From positions 1 through 64,000 of IMG/VR virus record IMGVR_UViG_3300042904_000419: a DNA stretch of 64,000 bases. One strand, written 5' to 3'. The notes below the pieces were generated by a model, which worked only from the letters and a program-made list of their open reading frames with translations, made no database searches and was not told the origin of the DNA. The position numbers and the translations under genes were made by a program. The stretch is from a virus. Positions within the stretch are counted from its first letter, which is position 1. Each line of letters opens with the position of its first letter. This document shows positions 15,177 through 23,206 of the stretch, piece by piece.

Positions 15177-17243
15177 ATGCCCTCGCACGACTTCCTGCTC
15201 CATGGACTCGGAGATAACGGCCAGCCCGTCAGCCGCTATCTACCGGAGCGCGGCGGGTCGGATACGAATCCGTTCCTGATCAATCACCCGTCGTCCGCTT
15301 TCGGTTCGGCAGGGGTGCCGGACTGGCCCTACAATTCGACCTCGGGCTACATCGAGGGGACTTCCGGCACGAAGTGGGGCGTGATCGACAGCGCTATCAC
15401 GCACGTCTCGAACCGGATTTCCGTCTGGCTGCGAAAGGTCAGCTCTCACTGCTACTTCGTCATCGGCCAGGTTACGAAAGTAGCTTCGCAGGACGGTTAC
15501 GACCACCTGTTCACCGGGACGGCCGGTAGTAACAACTTCAGCGTCCGCAAGAGCACGGCCGGCACCATCGGCGCGGCGCTGGGCTCCGTCACCGTCCCCG
15601 TGGACTCGACGGGCGGCGAGGTGACGGTGGACCGCTGGTACAGCGGCAGTGGCTCCACGTTGAACTTCGACGTGTATTGGAAGGGGGTCTACATCGGCAC
15701 CATCCAGGACACGTCCGCGTCCGGCGTGCATCTCACCGGTCTCTGTCCCGTCATCGCGATGGCGCCGACCGGGGGCGATCAGCCGAGCACCAGCAAAGGC
15801 TACCACTTCAACCGCTGGCAGGCGATTGCCACCGGGCAAACGGCGGCGGCGACGGCCATGCCGTCGCTGAGTCAGGTGCGGATCGGCGCCGGCGGGCAGT
15901 CCCTCCAGGTGAAGCGCCGCAGCGGCACCACGTTCACCGGCTCCACCTGGACGATCACGGACCAGTCCGGCGTGGCGATCACGGGCGTCAGCATCACGGC
16001 CCAGACCGTGAACGACGGCGACACCGTGACGCTCACGATCGACCCGGGGACCGACCTCTCCAAGCTCGGCCTCGCGCGGCTCAACTCCACGAGCGGGCAA
16101 CAGGTGCTCATTGCGCTGGTGCGGGATTACGCCCAGGTCCTCACGCCGAACGACGCCACGTTCCGGTCGTTCCTCTCCAAAGCCGGTATCCTCGGCGCCA
16201 GCAACGCCTACTGGGAGACGAACAGCCCCGGCAACGGGCTCATCTGCGGCGTCCGCAACGGCAACGGCGCGGTGATGTGCTTCGACCTGACGCCGACGGT
16301 GTCCGGGTTCCGGCCGCACCTGGGCGTCCTGGTGGACGCGGTGCAGGAACGCTACGCGCTGCAGAGCACCGACCCGACCACCTACTATCACCGGCTGTTC
16401 CGGGGGAAGGCGGAGACGGGTGATGTGGGGCTACAGGTGCAGCCGCTTTCCTTCAACCGGGCGAGCGGCGGCGACCTCTGGACCACGCAGCGGTTCCGGA
16501 TCAAGAACCTCGTTCTGCCAGGCGGAGCGTCCCTGGTGGGAATGACCTCTGGCCCGTGCATCGCGCGCACCGGGCGCATGCGGATCATCGGGGACTCCAT
16601 GATGATCGGCTATGCCTCGCTCGGAAGCGGGGACGTGCAGACCAACCACGACGCGTCGATCAGCTTCGGGCACTTCTACGCCCGGGCGCTCCGCATGTCG
16701 CCGGAGTTCCACGCAGTGGCCGGCGGGCGGTGGACCAACACCGCCGGCACCGGCACCTGGCCGGCGATCAACCGGGACGCCGGGGGCGCCTGGGGCAAGA
16801 AGGACGCCAGCAACAACTGGGACGACGCCACCGCCATCGAGGAATACCTCGTGGCGCTCGGCTACAACGACCTCTGGGGTTCCAGTCCCACCGATCCGTA
16901 CACGAAGGCGTTGGCCTGTTTCCAGTACGAGTACGCGATCAACCCGGGCGCGAACTGGACCATCCTCTCGCCGTCCGGCGCGTGGGAAAGCAGCGTCTTT
17001 CAGGCCGCGATCGATGCCGGCATTCCTAGCGATCAGTTGTTCCTCGTGCCGTGCGCCACGCTCATGCAGATCCTCATTGGCCTGGGGCCCATCCTGGGGG
17101 CTGCCGGTCGGTTTACCGAGGACGGCATCCACCCGAACGTTCCCGGGATGCTGCTGCTCCTGGGCGAGATTATGACCGTTCGCACCACGCCGACCGAAGC
17201 GTCAGGCGGCGGCTCGATCTTCTCTTCTCCCGTCATTTCGTAG
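15177..17243 (+). CDS. Tail spike-like protein with C-terminal SGNH hydrolase domain
   Basis: A 688-residue protein. The N-terminal 230 residues are lectin/jelly-roll-like strands, and the middle is a beta domain with Ig-like QSGVAITGVSITAQTV. From about residue 465 the SGNH blocks appear in order: IIGDSMMIGY (catalytic Ser in GDS), AVAGGRW (block II Gly), ALGYNDLWG (GxND, block III) and EDGIHPN (DxxH, catalytic Asp/His). Such domains remove acetyl or other ester groups from glycans, so this probably deacetylates capsule or cell-wall sugars during adsorption. It is the only receptor-module protein here with a full catalytic set. Confidence 0.8.
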   Translation: MPSHDFLLHGLGDNGQPVSRYLPERGGSDTNPFLINHPSSAFGSAGVPDWPYNSTSGYIEGTSGTKWGVIDSAITHVSNRISVWLRKVSSHCYFVIGQVTKVASQDGYDHLFTGTAGSNNFSVRKSTAGTIGAALGSVTVPVDSTGGEVTVDRWYSGSGSTLNFDVYWKGVYIGTIQDTSASGVHLTGLCPVIAMAPTGGDQPSTSKGYHFNRWQAIATGQTAAATAMPSLSQVRIGAGGQSLQVKRRSGTTFTGSTWTITDQSGVAITGVSITAQTVNDGDTVTLTIDPGTDLSKLGLARLNSTSGQQVLIALVRDYAQVLTPNDATFRSFLSKAGILGASNAYWETNSPGNGLICGVRNGNGAVMCFDLTPTVSGFRPHLGVLVDAVQERYALQSTDPTTYYHRLFRGKAETGDVGLQVQPLSFNRASGGDLWTTQRFRIKNLVLPGGASLVGMTSGPCIARTGRMRIIGDSMMIGYASLGSGDVQTNHDASISFGHFYARALRMSPEFHAVAGGRWTNTAGTGTWPAINRDAGGAWGKKDASNNWDDATAIEEYLVALGYNDLWGSSPTDPYTKALACFQYEYAINPGANWTILSPSGAWESSVFQAAIDAGIPSDQLFLVPCATLMQILIGLGPILGAAGRFTEDGIHPNVPGMLLLLGEIMTVRTTPTEASGGGSIFSSPVIS

Positions 17244-17251
17244 GAGCCCCC

Positions 17252-19042
17252 ATGAGCTACCTGGGCAGTTGGAAATTGGAAGATTCCCTCACCTTTGTGG
17301 TGAATACGCACTCGACGGCAGGAGCGGAGACGGACGCGGACGCCGCGCCGAGCTATCGCGTGTACGAGGACGAAACGACCACGCCGCTCCTCACGGGCAC
17401 CATGGCCCTGCTCGACGACGGCAACACCGTCGGTCAGTATTCAGAGCAGATCACCCTCAGCGCCGGCAGCGGTTTTGAGAAGGGCAAGTGCTACACGATC
17501 CGGGTGCGCGCCGTGGTCGGCGGGGTGGCAGGGAGCGCCGTTCACACCTTCCAAATCGAGGCGGAGGTGGACGCGAACACGGTTTCCGGCACGCCGCCGG
17601 ATTCGTCCGGGGTCGCTACGCTACTCCTGCGGCTGACCAACGACCGGGCCGCCCTCCTCGACAAGCTGAACATCACCGGGAACGTGGCGGGCTCCGCCGA
17701 GGTGGTGGCGATCCAGAACAACACGCGGGTGGTCCGCGTGGTCCCGAACCTGGTGGAACGTCCGGACAGCGGCAGCACGGCGTTCCGGATCGAGCTCTAC
17801 TGCTACGATGAAACCGGCAGCATGGAAGCGCCGGACAGCGCGCCCACGCTGTCCGTCGTTAACCAGTCCGGCACTTCGCGGGACGGCAACCTCGACAGCA
17901 CCTCCATGACCCTGGTGAGCACCGGGCGCTATCGCTCTACCTACACGGTGGACAGCGCCCACGCGATCGAGGAGCTCGTCTTCGTGTTCAGCCTGGTGGA
18001 GGGCGGCGCCACGCGACTGTTCGGGAACGTCAGCCAGGTGGTCGATACGACGGCGGTGGACTTCACCAGCGCCGACCGGACGAAGCTGGAGGCGATCCAC
18101 AGCGCGGCCACCGAGGCCCGCCTGGCGGAGCTCGACAGCGGAAACCTGCCGGCGGATATCGCGACGGTCGGGGCCAACGCCGCTACGGCCGCCACCCAGG
18201 CCACCGCCGCGGCGTCCAGCGCTGCTTCCGCCGATACCAAGGCCACCACCCTTCTGAATCGGCTCGGCGCCTGGACCGGCAGCGGCATCAACACGGTGCT
18301 CGGCGCCTTCCGCGCTCTCGCGGCGAAGGCTAACGGACTAACCCCCTCGGACCTCTCCGCCGGAACGACGTTCGACAACACCACGGACAGCGGCGAAGCG
18401 ATCCGGGATCAGGGCGATGCGGAGTGGCTGACCGGAGAGGGCGAGGGCGGCGAGACGATCGGCGCGCACACCGTCACGATCACCGTGACCGACGAGGACA
18501 CGCTAGACCCCATCTTCGGAGCACTGGTGAGCGTGAAGACGGTGGCGGGCTCGTTGGTGGAGCAGGGGCGCACGGATGCCGACGGGGAGTTTAGCACGTC
18601 TCTGGACGATGGCAGCTACACGGCGAGCGTCAACGCCCTGGCAGGCTACAGCGGCGTAGCGGATCAGGCGTTTACGGTCAACGGAGACGAGGACGTGAGC
18701 GTGGCGCTGGCTCCGATTCCCGTCGCCTCCGTCTCGCCCGGTACCCGCGTGGTCCGCATCATCCTGGTGGGCGCGAACGGGGCGGCCCTGAGCGGGGTGG
18801 TGGTCACCGCGCAGCTCGCGCAGCAGAAGGCGACGCTCGATCAGGCGCTCATCCAGGCGCAGCGGCTCTCCGCCACCACCAACGGCAGCGGCGTGGCCGA
18901 CCTGGTGTGCGTGACCGCGGACGAGTTCGAAGATGGGGCTGGCGAATACGTGTTCTGCGTGCCCAACTGGGGCAGCGTGCGAACCGGCATTCCCGCCGGC
19001 GCCGGCGTGCTCAACCTGCAGGAGCATCTGCAGGAGGTGTGA
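17252..19042 (+). CDS. Large structural fibre or tail-tip protein
   Basis: A 596-residue protein from ATG 17252 (AGGAG upstream). Beta-rich domain at 1-120, Ig/FN-like strands at 130-290, and an Ala/Thr coiled coil (ATVGANAATAATQATAAASSAASADTKATTLLN) near 305-340 typical of trimeric fibres. It ends with a carboxypeptidase-regulatory-like beta domain (TVTDEDTLDPIFGALVSVKTVAG...GRTDADGEFSTSLDDGSYTASV) and a second similar one. These folds bind carbohydrate or aid trimerisation. It closes the receptor module before a strong terminator. Confidence 0.65.
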   Translation: MSYLGSWKLEDSLTFVVNTHSTAGAETDADAAPSYRVYEDETTTPLLTGTMALLDDGNTVGQYSEQITLSAGSGFEKGKCYTIRVRAVVGGVAGSAVHTFQIEAEVDANTVSGTPPDSSGVATLLLRLTNDRAALLDKLNITGNVAGSAEVVAIQNNTRVVRVVPNLVERPDSGSTAFRIELYCYDETGSMEAPDSAPTLSVVNQSGTSRDGNLDSTSMTLVSTGRYRSTYTVDSAHAIEELVFVFSLVEGGATRLFGNVSQVVDTTAVDFTSADRTKLEAIHSAATEARLAELDSGNLPADIATVGANAATAATQATAAASSAASADTKATTLLNRLGAWTGSGINTVLGAFRALAAKANGLTPSDLSAGTTFDNTTDSGEAIRDQGDAEWLTGEGEGGETIGAHTVTITVTDEDTLDPIFGALVSVKTVAGSLVEQGRTDADGEFSTSLDDGSYTASVNALAGYSGVADQAFTVNGDEDVSVALAPIPVASVSPGTRVVRIILVGANGAALSGVVVTAQLAQQKATLDQALIQAQRLSATTNGSGVADLVCVTADEFEDGAGEYVFCVPNWGSVRTGIPAGAGVLNLQEHLQEV

Positions 19043-19060
19043 CACCTGACGCCTGAACCC

Positions 19061-19095
19061 GGCCGGGAGGAGCAGTAACGCTCCTCCCGGCCTTT
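19061..19095 (+). terminator. Strong terminator ending the fibre module
   Basis: A perfect 13-base stem (GGCCGGGAGGAGC / GCTCCTCCCGGCC), loop AGTAAC, then TTTCGCT. It separates rightward structural genes from the leftward gene ending at 19111. Confidence 0.85.
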
Positions 19096-19110
19096 CGCTG
19101 CGTACCTCCA

Positions 19111-19716
19111 TTACCCTTCCGCCGACGCCTTCGAGGGTCGGCCGGGGCGCTGGGGCTTAAACAGCGCCACCTCGTCGGCGTCCAGCCACCAGATCGGGCC
19201 GCGCGGGGTCTCTTCGCGAGTTGCCGCCAGCCGTCCCGCCCGAATCAGAGTGCGAACGCGTTGCGGCGACACGTTGCCGGTCCCGTTCTGCCGCTGGATG
19301 ATTCGGGCCGCCTCTTCGACTGTGAGCGGCTGCTTCGGCATGGGAGCGCTAGGAGGTTCGCTAGGATAGAGCATGTCCACCAATGCGCCGGCGGCGCGAG
19401 TGCCGGGTAGCGCCGAGTGCAGCGGGTCGCCGGAGACCTTGATGATCGAAGGAGACTCCGCGCTGATGGCCGCGAACAGCCCCCGGCTCCGCAGCGCAGC
19501 CAGCGTTTTACTCACCAACTCTGGCCATTCAGGCGTGGGGGTGACGCAGAGGGCTTCTGCCCACGTCGGAGCGCAGTACAACCGGTAATTCCCGCCCCGA
19601 TCCACATCTGCCTGAGTCAGGCCGGGGGTGGACTTCGGCTCAAACTCCAGCCCGGTGGCCTCGTCCAAAATCGCTTTGAGTTCGTCAAGATCCAGTTCGA
19701 TGCGCGTAGATTCCAT
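19111..19716 (-). CDS. HTH DNA-binding regulator
   Basis: A 201-residue protein. The N-terminal 115 residues are unlike known families (DLDELKAILDEATGLEFEP...). The C-terminal region (LTVEEAARIIQRQNGTGNVSPQRVRTLIRAGRLAATREETPRGPIWWLDADEV) is a MerR/excisionase-type winged helix-turn-helix ending in a Lys/Arg/Pro-rich tail. It has a good leftward promoter (19752-19781) and stands apart from the main leftward operon. It may control late or receptor genes. Confidence 0.65.
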   Translation of the reverse strand: MESTRIELDLDELKAILDEATGLEFEPKSTPGLTQADVDRGGNYRLYCAPTWAEALCVTPTPEWPELVSKTLAALRSRGLFAAISAESPSIIKVSGDPLHSALPGTRAAGALVDMLYPSEPPSAPMPKQPLTVEEAARIIQRQNGTGNVSPQRVRTLIRAGRLAATREETPRGPIWWLDADEVALFKPQRPGRPSKASAEG

Positions 19717-19751
19717 CTGTCGTCTCCTGCAGAGTCCCTGCCTACGCTGAT

Positions 19752-19781
19752 ACTATATCGCACGCGAAACAGTTTACGCAA
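19752..19781 (-). promoter_or_regulatory. Promoter of the HTH regulator
   Basis: On the minus strand TTGCGT (19781-19776), an 18-base spacer, then TATAGT (19757-19752), 36 bases before the start codon. Confidence 0.55.
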
Positions 19782-19846
19782 GGACTTGAACGAGTTTCCC
19801 CGCAACACCGGCAGGCCCTTGCGCATCCCTCGCCGAACAACGCCGC

Positions 19847-20101
19847 ATGCCTGACCACGATACGACCCCGCCGCCCCCGCTGCCGAAATACGAGCTCGAC
19901 CTCCTCGTGGATGCCGTCACCGAAGCGATCGACCTGGCCGAGAGCGGCGAGGTCCTGAACGGCTACCGGTGCCTCCTCGGCGGCCTGGAACGCGCCACGG
20001 AAAGCGAGGAGGCCGGCGATGCGCACGGGCCGGAGCTGGTGCGCCGCTACCGGCTGGCGCTGGAGCGCTACGGGGAGCGGTGGGGCGTCAAGATCGAGTG
20101 A
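19847..20101 (+). CDS. Small helical protein
   Basis: An 84-residue acidic protein beginning MPDHDTTPPPPLPKYELDLL. It then forms helices rich in Glu, Leu and Arg (VDAVTEAIDLAESGEVLNGYRCLLGGLERATESEEAG and LVRRYRLALERYGERW). It has no strong ribosome binding site and may be expressed weakly or from a leaderless message. No family recognised. It converges with the leftward early operon, whose last gene ends 20 bases away. Confidence 0.5.
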   Translation: MPDHDTTPPPPLPKYELDLLVDAVTEAIDLAESGEVLNGYRCLLGGLERATESEEAGDAHGPELVRRYRLALERYGERWGVKIE

Positions 20102-20120
20102 AGGGGCTACCCTGCGGGGA

Positions 20121-20528
20121 TCACCGTATCTCCTCAACTAGAATGTAATCCGCCTCCGACTGCACCAGGCGCGCGTCAAGGGATGGGGCGGGCTGAAGGT
20201 CGGCCGGGTTCAGAATCTCGAAGGGGTAAAGCTCGGCGAGCGCCACGCGGAGCGACCCATCCGGCAGGAGCCAGTGCAGCACGGAGTAGCCGCTCCCCAC
20301 CGCATCGTGGCCCATCCCCCGGTATTCGCCGGCCACCGCCCACAGACGCCGGAGGTCCACGGTCCCGCGGGGGCATGTGACCCGTAGCGTGGCCTCTGCG
20401 CCGTGCACCGAGACGCGGAGGCGCACCCCGGGCCACTCCCGCGCCAGCCGCGCTCGGAGGAGTGGCGCCACCTGGGCCAGCGGCAGGGGCTCAACGGGAG
20501 GCTCTGAGGCCAGGTCTGGCTCACTCAT
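20121..20528 (-). CDS. Hypothetical protein at the end of the early operon
   Basis: A 135-residue acidic protein overlapping the upstream stop by 8 bases. It starts with an acidic Pro-rich tail (EPDLASEPPVEPLPLAQ), shared with the gene at 20951. It continues with LLRARLAREWPGVRLRVSVHGAEATLRVTCPRGTVDLRRLWAVAGEYRGMG, an alpha/beta pattern of strand, helix and two strands. The end is hydrophobic and ends in DYILVEEIR. It may bind nucleic acid but the family is not recognised. Confidence 0.6.
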   Translation of the reverse strand: MSEPDLASEPPVEPLPLAQVAPLLRARLAREWPGVRLRVSVHGAEATLRVTCPRGTVDLRRLWAVAGEYRGMGHDAVGSGYSVLHWLLPDGSLRVALAELYPFEILNPADLQPAPSLDARLVQSEADYILVEEIR

Positions 20529-20957
20529 CAGCTTGCTCCATCTCCACGAACTCCGGATGCTGGCTTGCCATATGTCGATGCAGGTCCGCGAAAGTCCGGT
20601 TACAGCAGGGGCACACGCCGTTCGCCACCCGGTTGCGGATGCGCGTCACCACGCCGCGGGTAGCACTGAGCCGACGCTCCGCCTGCTCCTTGGCCTCCCG
20701 CTCCCGGTCCTTCTGTTCCCGTTGCCAACGCGCGTCCGCTTCCACCTGTGACAGCCGCACCTTCTGGGCGTCTAACTGCTTCCGGAGTTGGTCCGCTTCA
20801 GATTCCCGGAAGATTGCGGGTGTCCATTGGGGCAGTAGAAGTTCGCCCCATCCTTTCGGCGGGCGCTCAGGAGCGATTCCGGCGCCGCATAGGGGACCCC
20901 ACAGGAACAGCAGGTCAATGTCTCCAGCGTCGAAGTCCAGGTCATCGTTTTTAGCAT
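20521..20957 (-). pseudogene. Phage zinc-finger protein, interrupted by a frameshift
   Basis: From ATG 20957 (GGGGGAG 5 bases upstream), the first frame reads MLKTMTWTSTLETLTCCSCGVP...FYCPNGHPQSS. A -1 change near 20802-20815 then leads to ESEADQLRKQLDAQKVRLSQVEADARWQREQ (coiled coil) and GVCPCCNRTFADLHRHMASQHP, a C2H2 finger common at the C-terminus of this phage family. Together they form one protein of about 145 residues. One extra G in the GGG run would restore a single frame, so a sequencing or assembly indel is likely. Family members are widespread in phage early operons and of unknown role. Confidence 0.7.
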
Positions 20958-21208
20958 TTCGACTCCCCCTTCCACTTCCTCGTCTTCTCTCGCAACAGTT
21001 CCACGGCCTGCTCCACGTCGCCGTCCGCAGCGCACTGACACGCGCGCAAGATGCTGAGCGCGATCGGATACGCCGCGATATCCAGCATCTGGAGCGAGCC
21101 GGCCACTGCCAGCAGTGCGGAGAGCGCGTCGGCCAGGGGTTCGCTATCGGGGAGGCGCGGCGCCGGGGCCAACGGCAAGGGCTCAACGGGAGGCTCCTGC
21201 TGGTTCAT
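20951..21208 (-). CDS. Small acidic helical protein
   Basis: An 85-residue protein (MNQQEPPVEPLPLAP...). The N-terminal PPVEPLPLA segment is shared with the gene at 20121-20528. The rest is helical: LADALSALLAVAGSLQMLDIAAYPIALSIL, then a Cys pair and an amphipathic tail (DVEQAVELLREKTRKWKGESKC). It is coupled to both neighbours through ATGA-type overlaps. No function can be assigned. Confidence 0.6.
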   Translation of the reverse strand: MNQQEPPVEPLPLAPAPRLPDSEPLADALSALLAVAGSLQMLDIAAYPIALSILRACQCAADGDVEQAVELLREKTRKWKGESKC

Positions 21209-21628
21209 GCCTCCTCCTCCAGCGCTCGAATCCGGGCCGCAGCCACCTCGGCCCCGCGGCCGTGCCCCGTGATCCCCTCCGCCACCTGGGCGCACCGCTC
21301 CCGCTCGCCCCGTCGCCTCGGCCAGCAGCGCGTCGAGGGCGGCGGTGTCGACGGGTGCGGCGAGGGCGGAGTAAATCACTTCCCGCAGACTCGCCAACGG
21401 CACCCAGCCGCCCGCGTCTACCCGCCGGCGCAGGTCCTCCAACGCCTCCCGCAGCGCCTGTTCCCGCGCCTGGGCGATGGACATCTCCCGCGCCGCTGCT
21501 GCCCCCAGCGCGGCCACCAAAGAGCGCATCACGCCGTCTGGGGCGTAGTGGCCCACCTCTCCCAGGAGCCGGTCCAGCGTGGCCAGCAGGTCCGCGTGGG
21601 TGTCGGGTAAGACTAACTCCTCGCTCAT
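21205..21628 (-). pseudogene. Phage helical protein, interrupted by a frameshift
   Basis: Starting at ATG 21628 the frame reads MSEELVLPDTHADLLATLDRLLGEVGH...LLAEATG. At a GGGG run (21308-21311) it must shift by +1 to continue ERERCAQVAEGITGHGRGAEVAAARIRALEEEA, ending at TGA 21205-21207, which overlaps the next ATG. Without the shift the frame reads Gly/Arg-rich nonsense into the next gene. Removing one G gives a smooth protein of about 140 residues. The C-terminal RCAxxAE...AAARIRAL motif is common in small phage proteins. Confidence 0.65.
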
Positions 21629-21993
21629 CCGTTCCTCGCTTCCAGTATCACCACGGGCACGCCCTGTGCCCGCGCGTAGTTGATCGTCGACCACGTCCCG
21701 CCGCGCTGCCGCCCGTCCCAGCAGGCATACAGCGTGCCGCCGGTGGCCTTTACCCGGTCCACGATCTCGCGATTGCGGATCAGGGGCGCGACCTTCGGCG
21801 GATGGTTCTGGTAGTCCGGGCGGATGACGACGGTGGGCAAGTCATGCCGTTTCGCTGCCTGCTCCACCTGGGTGTCGAAGCCCACGGCACCCCCGTGGAT
21901 CCACGTCGCGCCCGGATGCGCTGCCGCGATGCGGTCGAGGGCCTCCGGGTCGGTCACCTTGTCGCGATGGCCGGTGAAACCGATCAGGAGCAT
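21625..21993 (-). CDS. SLOG-fold protein (DUF2493/YspA-like)
   Basis: A 122-residue protein. Residues 1-10 (MLLIGFTGHR) form the first strand with the GFTGHR loop, followed by WIHGGAVGFDTQVEQAAKRH and LPTVVIRPDYQ. These are the conserved features of the Rossmann-like SLOG fold used by YspA/DprA relatives to bind nucleotides. GGTWSTINYARAQG VPVVIL ends the fold. In phages such proteins often lie among small early genes and may bind or modify nucleotide signals. No catalytic role is proven. Confidence 0.7.
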   Translation of the reverse strand: MLLIGFTGHRDKVTDPEALDRIAAAHPGATWIHGGAVGFDTQVEQAAKRHDLPTVVIRPDYQNHPPKVAPLIRNREIVDRVKATGGTLYACWDGRQRGGTWSTINYARAQGVPVVILEARNG

Positions 21994-22481
21994 TGGGGCT
22001 CCTCCGTTGGCACCACCCGTGCCCGCAGCTTGGCTACATCTTCCACGCGCTCTGCCAGCCACGCCTCTTGTGCCGCCAGCAGCGCCTCTTCGGCCGCCTC
22101 CCGTCGGAAGTACAGATCGCTGACACGGTAGGACGTATCCCGCCGCGCGCCGCTCCGATCGTGCTCCGTCTTGATCAGGGTTACCGCGCCGGATTCGTCC
22201 AAGCCGAACTCGGTCTGGTAGCTGAAATTGACCGGGACCAGGGCCGGCATGTCGAAGTAGCCCGGCGCCAGGTGGTAGTAATCGCGCCAAATCCCCATCT
22301 CGAACGCCTGCCCGTCTGCCGTCCGCTGGCTCCCGGCCAACAGCCGCCCTAGACGCTTCCGGGCCTCGCCGAACTCCTGCACCGCTTGCACCGCCGCCTC
22401 ATGGCGCGCCGCCTCGTTGGCGTCCGTGAACTCCTTCCCGTCCGAGGTGCTATACGTCTCCGGTCGCTTCGTTACTCCCAT
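21984..22481 (-). CDS. Phage hypothetical protein
   Basis: A 165-residue protein. The start MGVTKRPETYSTSDGKEFTDANEAARHEAAVQAVQEFGEAR matches the many phage proteins that begin with a strand containing 'xDGKxFxDxxEAxxHE'. A middle stretch is Tyr/Phe-rich (IWRDYYHLAPGYFDMPALVPVNFSYQTEF), and the C-terminus is helical. The ATG lies 43 bases from the previous gene's stop, with a weak GGGAGG. Function unknown. Confidence 0.65.
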   Translation of the reverse strand: MGVTKRPETYSTSDGKEFTDANEAARHEAAVQAVQEFGEARKRLGRLLAGSQRTADGQAFEMGIWRDYYHLAPGYFDMPALVPVNFSYQTEFGLDESGAVTLIKTEHDRSGARRDTSYRVSDLYFRREAAEEALLAAQEAWLAERVEDVAKLRARVVPTEEPQCS

Positions 22482-22524
22482 CCCTCCCCCTCTCTCCCAG
22501 CCGCGCCGGGCACGTCGTTCGTAA

Positions 22525-22776
22525 TCAGCGCCGCCGCCAGTAGACCCCCACCGCGGGAATCGCCTGTGCCCGGACGTGCGGTGGCACCTCGTCCCAGGTC
22601 ACGTTCTCCCACCCGCCCGCGAACCGCCGCCAGCACGAAACCAGGTCCAAGCCGTCCCCGTCCTTACACCGCGCGACCGCGAACACTCCGAACAGTCCCA
22701 CTTGCTCCACGCTGCGCGCCGGGATGTGGTCCACCACCTGCTCCGGCTTGGCGATGATGCGTCTACCGAAGCTCAT
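22525..22776 (-). CDS. Small hypothetical protein
   Basis: An 83-residue basic protein from ATG 22776. It has a Cys and several Trp (LVSCWRRFAGGWENVTWDEVPPHVRAQ) and ends GVYWRRR. The N-terminal half is two beta strands (IIAKPEQVVDHIPARSVEQVGLFGVFAVARC). It overlaps the upstream stop by 4 bases and belongs to a run of small genes. No family seen. Confidence 0.55.
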   Translation of the reverse strand: MSFGRRIIAKPEQVVDHIPARSVEQVGLFGVFAVARCKDGDGLDLVSCWRRFAGGWENVTWDEVPPHVRAQAIPAVGVYWRRR

Positions 22777-22979
22777 TGCTCGGCAATCCCGAGCACGAAG
22801 TCGTTCGCCTGTAGTGGAGCGGTGACCGGCAGCAAGAACTCGCCCCGCATCATTCGCTGGCCCGCGTCGTAAGCCTTCTCCCGCGTGTCGATCTCCACGC
22901 CGTCGAGCTCGCGGACCGTGAACTCGATCGGCTCTGCCCCGGTGTTGTTCGCCACCGCCAAAACGTAGATCCACCGCAT
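22773..22979 (-). CDS. Small beta-rich protein
   Basis: A 68-residue protein from ATG 22979 (overlaps the upstream stop as TGATG). Pattern: strand MRWIYVLAVANN, helix/strand EPIEFTVRELDGVEIDTREKAYDAG and strand EFLLPVTA. It may be a small alpha/beta domain of the early operon. Function unknown. Confidence 0.55.
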   Translation of the reverse strand: MRWIYVLAVANNTGAEPIEFTVRELDGVEIDTREKAYDAGQRMMRGEFLLPVTAPLQANDFVLGIAEQ

Positions 22980-23206
22980 CACTCCTCGCCTTTCTTCCCC
23001 CAACCCCGCGCGTCCGGTTGCGCGCGTTCGTGCTCGTTCCACTCTCGCTGCTCCGCCTCCAAGGCGTGCAGCTCCAGGCCGCCTACCCGCTCCACCGCGC
23101 GCCACAGGGCATCCGTGAGCGCCGCCGGCAACATCCCCGCGCGCTTCGCGTCCAGGAGGTCAGCGACGGGGACGGTGACCGCGAGGGTGTGGCGCGGCGG
23201 ATTCAT
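22979..23206 (-). CDS. Small helical protein
   Basis: A 75-residue protein from ATG 23206. It starts with a strand (HTLAVTVPVADLLDAKRAG), then a long helix (LTDALWRAVERVGGLELHALEAEQREWNEHERAQ) with a Lys/Gly/Glu tail. The end is coupled to the gene at 22773. No family recognised. Confidence 0.55.
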   Translation of the reverse strand: MNPPRHTLAVTVPVADLLDAKRAGMLPAALTDALWRAVERVGGLELHALEAEQREWNEHERAQPDARGWGKKGEE

